Below, piece by piece: positions 22,100 to 34,318 of a stretch of DNA of 64,000 bases (position 1 is its first letter; every line of letters starts with the position of its first letter). The translations under genes and the position numbers were made by a program. Origin of the DNA: Sclerodactyla briareus (lineage: Eukaryota; Echinodermata; Holothuroidea; Dendrochirotida; Sclerodactylidae). The notes beneath the pieces were generated by a model, which was given only the letters and a program-made list of their open reading frames with translations, had not been told where the DNA came from and did no database searches. The stretch lies in the NCBI GenBank assembly GCA_026419785.1, contig JAODTK010001043.1, positions 372,001 through 436,000 on the forward strand, given 5' to 3'.

Positions 22100-22945
22100 A
22101 GATTTTGGGCACGAAAGTCCTTAATTAGGTAAGGTTATTAGCCTATTTCATGCAATTTATTGTTTGGCTTGTTAGCAAGATTACAGATGAACCATAGGTG
22201 CTATGGTGAATGGTCGGCACATAGATGCATGATATAAGGTAGATAAACTGATTAGATTTCCAGCATAAATATGCTAGGTTAAGTGTCCTATTTGCATAAG
22301 TATGCAAAATTTAAGTTAGTCAGATTTTCACGAATCTCGGTGAATATGGACTACCTTCAGTCCCAAAACTTTTTTTACAAACAGTTGGGTCAATAGAGGT
22401 CATCAATGGATATCATCTGCATAAATTAGAGAAATCTTGAAGTTGTTTGGAATTTCATTAAAACCTGGTGGTTGTGGTTTTAACATAGACTGATGTCACT
22501 GCATGGAGGTCATTCAGTGTGTAACATTGACTTGAATCACTGGGGGTAATTCAATGGATTAATTTGCTTCATTAAATTGCAAATCTTATTATTGGATTCC
22601 CATGAAACGTATTGGTGCAGGTCCACCATCGGGTAATGAATATTTATTATTCAATGAAAGTGAGTATGGTTTCTAATTTGCATGATTCAGGCATTTTTAG
22701 TCACATTTCCACAAAACTTATACTCCGTTTGGAGACAGGGTCAAAATTAGTCCTTATGAATTTGAAATTGTTCACTGATGAGTAAGCTGTTTCTGTTCTA
22801 CTGATACCAAAATTGAAAGCCGCTCACATGGAGTGACTTTTATTTTGTTTGCTTGGTGACTGATGTGGAAGAAACCCCTGATCACCCAAAGGCGGAGACA
22901 CAGGGGGAATCGCCTTGTGTTATTTGTAATGATGGTTTAAATTCT
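22100..22945. repeat. dispersed repeat family 4, longer copy
   Basis: Degenerate non-coding element with TTTGCATAAGTATGCAAA, TCCCATGAAACGTATTGG and ATTTCCACAAAACTTAT words. Its 3' end (22830-22945) matches 15640-15790. No protein similarity is seen. Confidence 0.4.
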
Positions 22946-24339
22946 CTTTTCCAAAACATCAAGTTGGCCCTGTCATTATAATGTAATAGTTCTTAGCACG
23001 ATCAGCAGTGAGAAAAGTCACTAATTTTTAGGTCAAAGCATCTTGTGGTAAGCGTTGATTTAAAATGTTCATGACTCTTTTTCTTTTCACTCCACTCTTT
23101 TCAGAAAGTGATTGCACCTTGAATACCAATGCCAAGTTCTAAGGGATATTGATCGACTAACAATCAAAAGGCTCTCAAATACAGTATAATTATTCTGTTA
23201 TTATTAACATAGATCATTATTCAGTCCTTTGGTCATTATGTAACCAGGTCTTTCATTATGAAATTGTTTATTTTCTATTCTTGGAGACAATTTTGTGGAT
23301 AATCCTGATGATGAAAAATAATGTTAAAGGCTGTTAGAATGTATAAACTGCTGAACAAACTCGACACGAGCTTTTTAACAAGATGGCCAGTGGCCAAGCA
23401 AAGGCATTTTATTTGTCATGTCATGATTTCAAGTATACAAAGTGTAACCCCCACCCCCACGTGCCCTTGAGAGGGGATCAGGGGGCATGACCCCCAACAT
23501 TTATGGATGCCCCAAATTGTCTTGGACCCCCTTGATTTCAGCAGGTGGTCACACCTGCACCCCAAATCAATACTACCTTTTTGCCAGCCACTGACAAACC
23601 AAGATGTGTGTGTTGCCTGGATGTGTTGCATGTTCGGTCAAGATGCTGGCATATTTTATGAGCATTTGGAATCCCGGGGGTGCATTCTAAGAATATTTCG
23701 TGGAAACCTGTTCCATCCTCAAAGCCCAGAAGCTACCGCATGGAAAACGACACAGAATCAGGAGGAGAATTAGGCTACCAATTTGCCTGCCTATGTTTCT
23801 AGAAGTAATGTCTATCTATCTATCTCGCTGGCTGTCTGTCCATCTCCGGCAGGTATGACAGTGGGGCTTCACTCTCAACAAGCAGTACCACATCCGTAGA
23901 AGGGTTCCTTCCCCCCCCCCCTCTCCCCACTGAGAGGCTCTTCCAGAAGATTGGGGCACATGCTGCGGATAGCACCTAGCTGCGGGAATCGTCATTCTGA
24001 CATCTCAGCTCTAGCCTATTCGCTCCCAGTGTTACATGACAGGGACAGAAGTTCCTCCCCCAGTACGAACACTAGTAATCATTACGGTTGAGTGGGCGGA
24101 AAACATGTGAAAGGTGGATAAATAGAAGTTGGCGAGCTGGGACAAAGGACGTAGACAGGTGAAACAGGGGAACCAGCACCCGGCCCCTCCCTTAGTCCCC
24201 AGGGCCTTTGAGAAAGGGTCGATGGGTCAAACTGTACTATTTTTTGTTTGCCGGTTTCACGAATCAGAAGCCTGGTTTTCATCAGGAAAATATCACCTGG
24301 TAACCCTAGTTATCCGGACAAGCTCTGCCGGACAAGCTA
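22946..24339. other. no gene recognised
   Basis: Short frames only. A short (CTAT)n tract lies at about 23811-23833 and a C run at 23912-23922. Confidence 0.4.
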
Positions 24340-25955
24340 AACGATTTTTTTTACGCCGCTTCGACAGAGAAAACACCAGCCAGCGAACAATCCCGATGCC
24401 ACCGCGCCATTCGTCATCGACGCGACCCCGCGAAGTTCGAGCGACTTGACGGACGGAAATTCCTGGACACGATAGCATCACTCCTAAACTGCTCAAAACA
24501 TGTGCGGAGCAGCACGCGGGAGTGTACACGGACATATTCAACTGGTCACTGAGCACATCCGAAGAGCCCCGATCATTCAAGAATGTTGTAATTACACCAA
24601 CCCCGGAGAAGGGAAGCGCATCTTATTTAAGACTATCGTCGTCGCATGACATCTGTACTGATGAAGACATTTGAACATTTTATACTGTCTTTTCAGATCA
24701 CTTACCCGTTGATTTTGATCCTTCTCAATTCGCCTATCGCGCAATATAGAGATCAAGTTTTGGCGGACGCCATATCCATATGGTTGCATGAAACCCTGGC
24801 TCACCTGGAGAATAAATGTCCTACGCTCGGTACTTTTCATCGATTACAGCTCGGCTTCTGACACTATCATCCCTTCGCAGCTGCATTTTAAATTACTGGA
24901 ACATCTGAATCCCAAAGTTCAATTTGCCATGGATTTTGAATTTCTCCTGGAACGTAGACTGTCAGAGTAGGTAGAAACTGCTCATCCGCTGTTGTACTCA
25001 ACACTGCACGCCTCATGGATGTGCTCTGTCTCCACTGTTGTATTCACTGTTTACCCACGACTGCGAAGCCGCTCACCCAAACTCACGGATCATCAATTTG
25101 CCGACGACACCACAGTGACGGCTCGATCACCGATGAGGACGAGACCAACTACCGCGACGAAGTGAGCCCCCTGTGACCTGGTGTCAACTAAACGGCTCAC
25201 ATTGAATGTAGACAAAACTAAGGAACTGATTGTTGACTTTAGGCGGAACAGAAATACAAAGGACCCTCTGATCAATAATGGTTCGGTAGTGGTAACAGGT
25301 CTATTCAAAAAAAAAAAAAAAAAAAACTTTCTCGTGGCCATCATAGAACGTATTTTACCCACGATTATCCTGGTCTGGTTTGGTCGTGTGGTCTCAACGA
25401 GATCTATATAAAATAATAATATTAAAATATACCTATATACAGTCCGTTATCAGAAACCGCCGGCATCGTACATGCACTGCCTCCATGCATCTCTCATTCA
25501 CTGTGCCAGGAGCGTAAACTGAAGCGTGTTGGTTGTATTTTAAAAGATGGCTCTCACCCAGCAACTGCGTAGTTTAGGTTCCTACCGTCACGCAATAGAT
25601 TTGCTTTGGGGGTTTAAGACGTTTTTACTGAAAGTTTAGCCACACATAGTCAACATAGTCGTTGGCGGCGTTGCAGTTTGCTTGTTTTATTTGTTTGTTC
25701 CTGTTTGACATGTACGTGCGCATCATTTTATTGGCATTTCATCGTTATGTGTTACAGTTTCATAATCACAGTTTCAAACATATTTATTGCCTCTTCTTTT
25801 TCTCGTCCATTATTTCATATTTGATATTCATATTCATGTCACGGTTTTCATACTCGTTCAATTGTTCTTTTCTTATCGCGCCGTTTCATTGGTTTTTTTT
25901 TATTCGTGAGAGCTCTTACTTTCATTCCGGTTGTGTTTATGTGCAATTGGCTGAA
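24340..25955 (+). mobile_element. CR1/L2-like LINE, 5'-truncated, frame-disrupted RT
   Basis: Non-LTR retrotransposon remnant. Successive frames give VYTDIFNWSLST, TSVLMKTFEHFILSF, ETLAHLENKCPT, DTIIPSQLHFKLLEHLN, the RT core FADDTT at 25097-25114, and CQLNGLTLNVDKTKEL then IVDFRRN. Together these match the palm and thumb of L2/Rex-like RTs. An internal gap lies near the A tract at 25308-25326. The C-terminal part runs to about 25640, a non-coding 3' end follows, and the element stops at a (TCTA)n tail. The endonuclease domain is absent, so it is dead on arrival or truncated. Confidence 0.8.
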
Positions 25956-26062
25956 TCTATCTATCTATCGATCTATCTATCTATCTATCTAGCTATCTAT
26001 CTATCTCCTATCTATCATCTATCTTCTTATCTATCTATCTATCTATCTACTATCTATCTATC
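25956..26062. repeat. (TCTA)n microsatellite, 3' tail of the LINE
   Basis: Long TATC tract directly after GTGCAATTGGCTGAA, the position expected for the simple-repeat tail of L2/CR1-type LINEs. Confidence 0.85.
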
Positions 26063-29000
26063 CATCTATCCATTCCATCCTCCATGCCATCCCCATTCAC
26101 ATCCATCCCTCCATCCATACGGTACTGGATTCTCAAAGCTCCGTGATTGAAGGCTATAGAGGGCGTTCGCCCTCCTCCCTCTAAACCACTCCGTCCCACT
26201 CACTGGGAAAACTCCTCTAATCCATTAGGGCATGAACATTTGCATTTGCTCGGAAAATTGTTCTTCCTGGCGGGATTTTTAAATGATACATTTTTTTGGG
26301 GCCGCCTACTCTGCCGCTGGCTTTACGAGACATTTTTTTGCAATTGGCCGCTAGTGGCAGTTTCCTCCTCCTCCAACACCCGCCCGCCACCCTATCCTCA
26401 CCAGCACTGCCATCGGGCCACTGGAGTGATGCGGCCCGAGAAAAGTAAGTGGAAATAAGGGATTTCCCTTCACAACCTTCACTGGCCAAAATGAAGCCCT
26501 CCCCCCCCCCCCCCCCTCCCCCCTCCTCGACTGATGGCCTCTGGTACACCACGATAAATGTAGTATCAAAATAACTGAGTTCTGCAGAATGGAGAATCAA
26601 GACGACTCTTGAACGAAACTTAACAATTGGCAAAAAAAGCGACAACCAGCGTCCGTCAATTCCATTTGGACGCTGGACTCCCGACCCATGATATCGGTGG
26701 CGCATTCGCATATGCGCTGGAATTCGTCGGCCTGGGGTGGGTCCTGATTTCGTGATAGCTTGCCCTACGTGTCTCCCTCTGTGCATTTTGAAGGCCTCTA
26801 GATGTAAGCTTGAAATCGCAATCAATGCAGGCTTCGGTTTAAGGGAGAAACGCTCATTCGTACCAGTGCGGGTGTGTTCGAGACGCCTGCTTGTGAACAC
26901 TAGAACTTGACGCGACTGGATCTCGTTCCCTCCTCGATATGGAAAATACCCTATAATGGTGACATGATCCCTTTGTTGTCGAGTCCCGTCATGTCTCCTA
27001 GATCAACAAAGGTGAAACCACATGTTTGTGTTCAATCAAGCTGAAATCTTTGCGAGCATCTCTGCTCTCATGGGCCTGGAGTACGAGAACCCTGTTGTTT
27101 ATGTGGTAATCGGGGGTCATATTCTACATATAGTCCCTAGGCCCAGAATTATATGAATCTTCATGATATTCCTAGAATCTATTGTCAACCAACTCACGAG
27201 TAAATTTCCCCATGACCATATTTTTTTTTTTTTTTCCACTGGGATCCCTCTGATCATGAAGCTTCCTAAGAAGGCGGGGCCCTGTGCCTACACCTAAATA
27301 CTTCGCACTATCGTCTGGTGCAGCGCAACATTAAAGGGTTTTTTGTTTCTGTGGTATACAACACAGTAGTAATCCTGCCCTGCATCATACAGTCATGGAG
27401 GCGACAATGAGCTTGTTGACATCTAGGGCCTATAAATTTCCAGAACGTCGTTAATTACATAATCTATTTTTTAATTTTAATTCATTTTTAATTTCAATTA
27501 TATGAATCTGTTTAAATAATTTTCAGAACTTGTCACCAAAATCACATAAAATATTTCAAAAAGAGCCTCAAATTTCACTGAAGAACATCTAGAATCCGAC
27601 AGCTGCCACGCAGAATGTACCTTTGCGCTCAACGCGTGTGTGATGGCGTTGTGCGGATTGGTCTGTCTGCACTCCGATTCACAGCAGTGTTGTAGACGTA
27701 GGCGGTTGCATCCGAGGCCGTACCCTCCGTCGAGGCCCGGGCCAGCAGTAAAATATTACAGCTAAAATTTAAATTACGTGTTTTAAATACAGTAATAATT
27801 TTGTTTTTCCTGTTCCCGTGGTACAGCTAGTAATTTGATATATATGGAGACAAAAATGTTTAAAGTCCCCCAAAACGAGGATTGAACAAACACAAGTTGA
27901 GATGCACACATTTTTATTCTTTGAGTCAGTATTCCAGAATGAAAAAATATGAATGGCCGTGTAAAAATTTAAATGCTTGTGAGATTTGCACAAGGTTATA
28001 CTTCTCGTCAAATTTACATCAATTTAATTCAGATGAACACCATTCACCTAGGCTTTTGCCATCACAGGGTTTGGTCACTTGAGGGTGTTGGTTTTAACCA
28101 GTGTAGGGAAAACGGTTCACAGTATTATTGTTTTCTCATACCTGCACCATTCACCTCAGATATTTATGATGGCTAAGAACTTTAGTTTTTCCATCAACAT
28201 CTGAACCGACAGGTGACAAAAATTTCATGCAAATAATTACTCATCCCCGTTTTCGTTGCATGTAAATTATGATTGTCGCTTTTGCCGGTATCTCAACTGA
28301 GCGCCACCACCAGATCCCGACACGTCGCGTTTAGAGAATTTCGAGAGAGATAAGGCCCTCAATGGTAGGAAACGGGCCTCTATGGTTCTTGGAAGTAAAT
28401 CTGAACGCTTGGATTTGGTCTAGTCTCTCATGCACTGTCTTAAGAAACTTGCACGAATACTGGTAACATATCTGAGCGAAAATAACATAATTATAAAGCC
28501 TACGATTGAACCTCGTTAATTGGAAGCGTTGTCGGACAGTTGGACGCCTGAACACATTGAGATATGTATTATTGGGATAGTTAGAGGCTTGAGTGGTCCG
28601 ACCATGGTTGAACGCTGTACTGAAACTATGTCGTTATCAAATACTTTTATTTCCGACTGTTTACAACGATTGTCGTGTATCAAGCTACTAGTGATAAAGA
28701 CTCCAAAGTATTATGCAATCCAAATTAATGTGCCAAGACTTTTGCTCAATATTCCACACCCCAAATTCTGTTATTTTAGACACTTTTCCATACTGTACTT
28801 AATTTTATTTCACTTGCATTAGTCCAAGAGGGCCTCGTTTAAGCTTATCTCCTGTTAACTGAGTTTAATAAATACAGTCAGAATAATGGGGCCCTTCTGC
28901 GACCCGCAGCCAAGTAAGCTTTTGCCAGTTTCCCCCGTTTATCCTAACGAGAAGCGCAATCACCACCCACCCAGGCTAACCAAAAGAATTGAGGGCCGAT

Positions 29001-29179
29001 ATTTTAACCCTCATTCCTACCGATAGTTTTGAGGCGCTGACCCCCACCCCCCTCCTCATATCCAGTATTCGATACTTGGCACATGCTTCCACTTGAGAAA
29101 GTTTGGTCCGATTCCCAGATATTGCCAATGCGAAAAAATGTACAATTAGGTTCTCTCTTGGACTATAAAGATCATGAAC
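26063..29179. other. no supported gene
   Basis: The minus-strand frame of 227 codons at 26217-26900 runs through a C homopolymer and shows no domain, so I do not call it. ATGCGGCCCGAGAAAA|GTAAGT at 26429-26446 looks like a start codon with a near-perfect splice donor, but no partner exon is recognised. A T run lies at about 27223-27235. Confidence 0.4.
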
Positions 29180-29523
29180 ATGCACTATAAAGGTTTTTTA
29201 CACGAGTGCATACGATAAATTTATTGGACCTAAGTTGAAAATACTTTTATCGTACGAATTTATCGGATGGATAAATTGCACAATGCAGTGATTTAAACTT
29301 GCGCAATTCTGCAAAGATTGGAACGCCCGACAAATAGGCTATTGGGGAAAGTTTGGCGTTAAAAGTGGGGGTTGGTGAAGGGGGTTTTTGATGAATTTAT
29401 TGGTAGTGACGTTTCCGGGGAAGACATTGGCCTCTGGATTGAGCTTCTCGGTCCTTTTTTGGCCCACGCCATGTCATGGGACCTACAAACCTTATTTTAA
29501 TTCGAAACCATGATTTCCTCCCC

Positions 29524-29766
29524 CTATACGATAGTAGCGTGACCACTGACAGTGAGATCTGGGAGGGTCATGTTTGCGTCCGGCGTCGGGCATCCACCAA
29601 TATGGCACTCATGTATCCAAGCAAAGGCAGGAGATATGGTGGTATTGAGTGGCCGGGCGAGGGGGTTTGTGGCGTGTTTGAGAGGGGCAGGGTAGGAGGG
29701 AGTTTCCCAGAGGGGGTCGATCCACAGCCTGAACGTCCTGAGGTGAACTTTCACCCTAACCCTCAT
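29524..29766 (-). pseudogene. uncharacterised reading frame in the left arm (related to 31596-31925)
   Basis: This minus-strand frame of 80 codons shares WETPSYPAPLK, a following Pro-rich stretch and GTATIV or GHATIV with the plus-strand frame in the opposite arm. The two face outward. I recognise no domain. Similarity follows from the inverted duplication; whether the frame is translated is unknown. Confidence 0.25.
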
Positions 29767-31364
29767 GTGAAGAAGAGGCGGAAAAGAAAGACGAAGAAGG
29801 TACGGAAATAACTATGGGGGGGGGGTATAATTTCAATCTAACGCAAAGTTTCTAACGTCTTGTAGGTCATTGAGGAAAGTAGTAGGGTACACAGGTGAGC
29901 CAGATCATTATTTTTCTGACATACTTGTTCTGAGCACTCAATTTCAATTTCCAATTTTCAAGATTGATGCGTCCCTTGGCACCCTCACTTCGCCGTATTC
30001 TATATAACCGTGCTAATGAAGACCGGGTGTCCAACGAAAGGGTAGGCAGTGATTGTGGGGTCCGCTGCCTGATTCGTGATCGTCAATTGCGTTCTTTTGG
30101 GCATATGGGCGCGCCTCCCGGTGGAAGAAACAACGCCTGTCCACCGCATCTGTCTCCACGAGACCCCTTGGGTAAGGCCGTTCCCCGGGCGGCTAATTAG
30201 CTCATATGGTTGGCGCAGCGCGCTTGTACCTCAGAGAGTTAGGGGGGAAAATACAGGCTCAGCCTGGTCACTTGCTCATAGATGCTGGGTGATTGAAGAT
30301 CGCGGGTGAATGCAAGCTAATTTGCCTTCTCCAGGCATCGCTTCCCATGATCGATGTGTTTTGGGCAGATGAATCGTGAGAAATTATGTATGGAGGAAGT
30401 TCATATGTCCCAGAACTAGAAACTGGTTAAATCAGGTGCCCCTTTCGCGCGTGATGTCTCCACGACTCATAGAGAAGGCGGTAACTGTTGTTGTTTGCTT
30501 CAAAAATGTGTCGATAAACACTATTTCCGCCTCCTACATTCTCTAGAAAGACACAAGGTTCAATTGCTTTAAATTTAAATTCTCGGTATTCAAAAATTCT
30601 GCCGACGAGGCTCCGCCCGATAAAGCCGCTGTTCACACTTGTGCGATACGAACGATAATTTTATCGGATGGAGTTCACACTTGTGCGATAAAATATCGTA
30701 CGATAATTTTATCGGACGTCTCGTCCCCTTACAATAAAACGGAGAAAGTAGTGGGATTTTTAGTTGAGAAAAGCACAAGTTTTCCTCTTTTGACGCTTCA
30801 GCCGGTGGATAGCCCTGTATGAGGGTCGACATAACATTCGAAGCTTGTGTCTTTCTCAGTAGCTGTAGGAGGCGCGAACTAGTGTTATCCCCCCTTTTGA
30901 AGCTAACAACAACAGTTACAACTTTCTCTAGTCCGGGCGCACATCACTCTCAATAGGCCCGGGCACCTGATTAAAACCTGTTCTGGACAATACTGAACTT
31001 CATTCCATACATCATTCATCACGATTCATTCTGCTCAAAACCAATCAATCATGATAGCGCATGCTTGGAAGGCACTCAGCTGCATCAAACCGCCGCTTCC
31101 AATCACGCAACCTCCTCTGAGCAGTGGACCAGGCTGATTCTTCCCGCTACCCCAAGGGGTCTCGTGAAGACAGACAGAACGCAGTGGACGGGATCGTCGC
31201 ACCGGGAGCAGCATTCCCCAAGGAAGCGCAATTGGCGATCACGAATCATGTCACTGACCTCACCATTCCCGCACTACCCTTTCGTTGACACCTATTATCA
31301 ATTTAGTAGCGCGGTATCTAAGAATATACGGCGAAGTGATGTTGCCAAGAAAGCATTCAGTTAA

Positions 31365-31400
31365 TTGAGTCAATTGAGTCAATTAAGTCAATTGAGCTGA
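31365..31400. repeat. short (TCAATTGAG)n repeat
   Basis: About four copies of TCAATTGAG/TCAATTAAG inside the spacer side of the right arm. Confidence 0.6.
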
Positions 31401-31595
31401 AAAGTTGAGCGTGGTTACTCTGCTCATAACAAGCATGGAAAAAAGCCTACAGCTCCCTCCTGTGTAGCTTTGTACTATTCGTCTCACTAAACTTACAGAC
31501 ATTATTATTAACTTGGTCGTTAGATCTGACTCATATCCCCTCCCCCCCCCCGCTTCCTCCACAGCCTATTTTCCGTTGCCTCTTTTTTTCGTTTC

Positions 31596-31925
31596 GTGTT
31601 CCCCGGGCCTGTTTTTTTTTACATGAAGGTTAGTATGAAGTTCCCGTCAAGACCGGTCAGGCTGTGGCTCAACCCCATCTGGGAAACTCCCTCATACCCT
31701 GCCCCTCTCAAACAGCCACCAACACCCCTCCCCCAGCCACTCACCTACCAACCACATCTTTCCTGCCTTTGCATTGTCAGCATGGTCATTGGTGGACGGC
31801 CGACGTCAACACGACAACACGACGCTCTCCCATTACTCACTGGTACAGCTACTATTGTTAATGGGGAGGCATCATGGATTCGAACTAAAATAAGTTCCTT
31901 AGGTCTCATGCATAACGGCATATAG
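31596..31925 (+). pseudogene. uncharacterised reading frame in the right arm
   Basis: A 109-codon frame containing RLWLNPIWETPSYPAPLK and TGTATIVNGEASWIRTKI. It is related to 29524-29766 on the other arm. No known domain. ATTCGAAC near 31874 is also a B-box-like word in complement, so the stretch could be non-coding. Confidence 0.25.
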
Positions 31926-32699
31926 GGCCGAGCAGCTCAATCAAGGCCGATGTCTTTCCCCGGATACGTCACTATAACCCAATAGCATTCATCAAAACCC
32001 ATGATTTTAAATCACTAAAACCCCCTTTCCCACTCCAAACTCCCATAGCATATTGGGTCGTTCCATACTTTTTTGTGAATGCGCAAGTTTTAATCATTGC
32101 ATGCGCAATTTATCGCATCCGAAAATTTATCGGACGATAAAAGTTAAAATATTTTCAAACTTGACGTCCGATAAATTTTCGTATTCGTATCGTTCGCACA
32201 TGTAACACTCCAATTGAAAATAACACTTTTAACCTCGACGTCCGATCATTTATCGTATCGTATCGCGAGTTACTATCTAAGCGGAAGGCGCTACCATAGG
32301 TTGCGCGGATCGGTAAAAATTTTCCAGGTTTTAACACCGCTAAGAGCGGAAATGCCCCTCGGAGGCCTGAGAGGGACCTTTTACACACACAACTATCAGT
32401 TAAAAACAAATTGCCTTCTCGTGGTGAAATATTACCTGAAAACAAAGATTATCTTTGCATTCTTCTGGAATTATTCTGGAATCAATGTGTGGGTTGGGTT
32501 TTTCTTCTCTCCACATAAACCCACGCCATATGAGTGACAGCATTATCCTCTGCCCCGCCAGCCCGACACTAAACAAAAACTCTCATTTAATGTCACTGGT
32601 AAAATGATTAACTTGTCGTTTAAGTGAACTTTTAATCAGCTGTGAGAATGTTCTTATATTATTTTAATATAGGTTATCTTGTTTAATCTTAGCTGCAGA

Positions 32700-34230
32700 A
32701 AGTCGAAAGTGATAGCTACTGGTCCTGGACGGAGTTTATCCTTTCTTACTAAATCCTTTGCCGACGAGTTGATGTTCCATCAGATATTATTTTCAATAAG
32801 ACTCTCCAAGAATTGGTAGTGTCGTATGATTGGAGGAGAGCAAATGTTTCTCCTATTTCAAGAAAAGTAAACGGTCTTCTCCTTGTAATTACAGGCAGGG
32901 TGAGTCTGACTAGCGTTGTCTGCAAGGTAATGAATCAATCAGTCGGGATCATATGGTTGATTTTCAATGGGCATAGTCTGATTAGGGATTCTCGCATGGG
33001 TTTCAGGAAATCGTTCTGTTTGACTAATCTCTTGGAATTTATGGAAGATGTTACAGTTCTGTGACAACGGCAATGCTGTGATAAATTTTACTGGACTTTC
33101 AGAAAAGCTTTTGCACAAGGGTGCATCATGAGCGTCTCTTGTCAAGTTGGAGAGCTTTTTGGCATGGAGGGAATGATCCTTAAGTGGGATCGTGAGTGGG
33201 CTTCCATAAGGGAAAACAGAGAGCTGTCATTAATGGGCGGTCTATTCTTGGCAAAGTCACTAGTGGTGTCCCCAGGGATCGGTGCTCGGGCCGTTACTCT
33301 TCTGGCGTATAGTGACGATCTGAAGGTCTGTTCATTCCAGGGTTCAGAAGTACGCAGACGATACCAAGTTACCAAGTATCGGGAGGTCGGTTCGAATGAT
33401 GATGCTGAAATTGTTTCAAAAGGGATCTGGATATAATGTCCAAATGGTCTTCCGACTGGCAATGTTTTTTCAATGTCGACAAGGGCAAAGTTATGTATGT
33501 TGATTCCAACAATCGCAACGCTCCCTCCAAGTTGAATGACAAAAATATTCAGGGAGTGATTCAGAAAAAGATCTTGGGTTTGTTGATTCTCTTGAACCTT
33601 CAGCAGTGTGCCGAAGTGCTAGAAGAGGAATTGGATCTTGGCTTTGATAGCGTCACTTCAGTTTCCTGATAATGATATTGGTCAGGCGTTTAAGCCAATG
33701 GTGAGACCGCACCTGGATATTCTGTACAAAGTGTGGAATCCCTACTTTGCAAAAGCAAGAGGTTATTGAAACGTTCAGCGTAGGGCCACTAGAATGATTG
33801 ACTGTCTGAAAAAACAATTATCCTGCGAGGGAAAGATAAGGCGTCTCGGTCTAATTTCAATGCAGCTGAGGCGAATTCGGGGTGGTGACTCTGTTCAGTT
33901 CAAAATTGTCCATGGAATCGACGGCCTGTCCTTACACGACTTCTTTAAATTTTCCAATGTTACTGCAACAATATAGCGGCCACTGTCTCAAAGCTTCGTG
34001 GCAAGCCGCTGCAGATTGGACATCGTAAATATTTCTTCCGCAAGAGTGGATCAATGAGTGAATGTCTTCCCTGAAAAATGTTGTTCTCTCTAAGCGTGTG
34101 AATGAGTCAAGAACAGTCTGATTTATTTTTCAGGAATCACGGGCGAATTCTTTAGTGGTTTGGTTCATTTTCTTTCCTGGATGTTGTGGCTCCGGGGTGT
34201 TTATGAGGATTTGTCCTTCCGACCCGGTAT
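32700..34230 (+). mobile_element. CR1/Jockey-group LINE remnant (RT to C-terminus)
   Basis: Frames in order: LTKSFADELMF, VVSYDWRRANVSPIS, SLTSVVCKVM, the PQGSVLGPLL equivalent near 33270-33300, YADDTK at 33351-33368, DNNRNAPSKLNDK-like residues, VRPHLD..., NVQRRATRMIDCLKK and HGIDGLSLHDFF. These are the fingers, palm, thumb and C-terminal parts of a non-LTR reverse transcriptase, broken by many frameshifts. The endonuclease is missing (5' truncation). The element ends in a (CTAAA)n tail. Confidence 0.8.
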
Positions 34231-34234
34231 TCAC

Positions 34235-34318
34235 TATAAACTAAACTAAACTAAACTAAACTAAACTTAACTAAAACTAAACTAAACTAAATAAACAAAA
34301 CTAAAACTAAACTAAACT
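34235..34318. repeat. (CTAAA)n tail of the LINE
   Basis: Pentanucleotide ACTAA/CTAAA tract with a few indels immediately downstream of the LINE 3' end. Confidence 0.85.

Larger units (their letters stand above)
29180..32290. mobile_element. large imperfect inverted repeat (foldback-like element)
   Basis: The left arm (about 29180-30300) and right arm (about 31050-32290) are inverted copies separated by about 750 bp. Matched landmarks are AACTTGCGCA, TGACGT.TCCGGGGAA.GACAT, AGAGGGGCAGGGTA.GAGGGA followed by GTTTCCCAGA, and ATTCGTGATCG.CAATTGCG. The innermost part encodes a fragment like the C-terminus of RTE/CR1-type reverse transcriptases (IRDRQLR.FGH). The outer ends carry repeated TTTATCGGA words. 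The unit may be a foldback transposon or two copies of one element inserted head to head. No transposase is recognised. Confidence 0.65.

Noticed and set aside
26217..26900. 227-codon minus-strand frame
   Set aside because: It runs through a C homopolymer (read as poly-Gly), has no domain, and does not correspond to recognisable exon structure.
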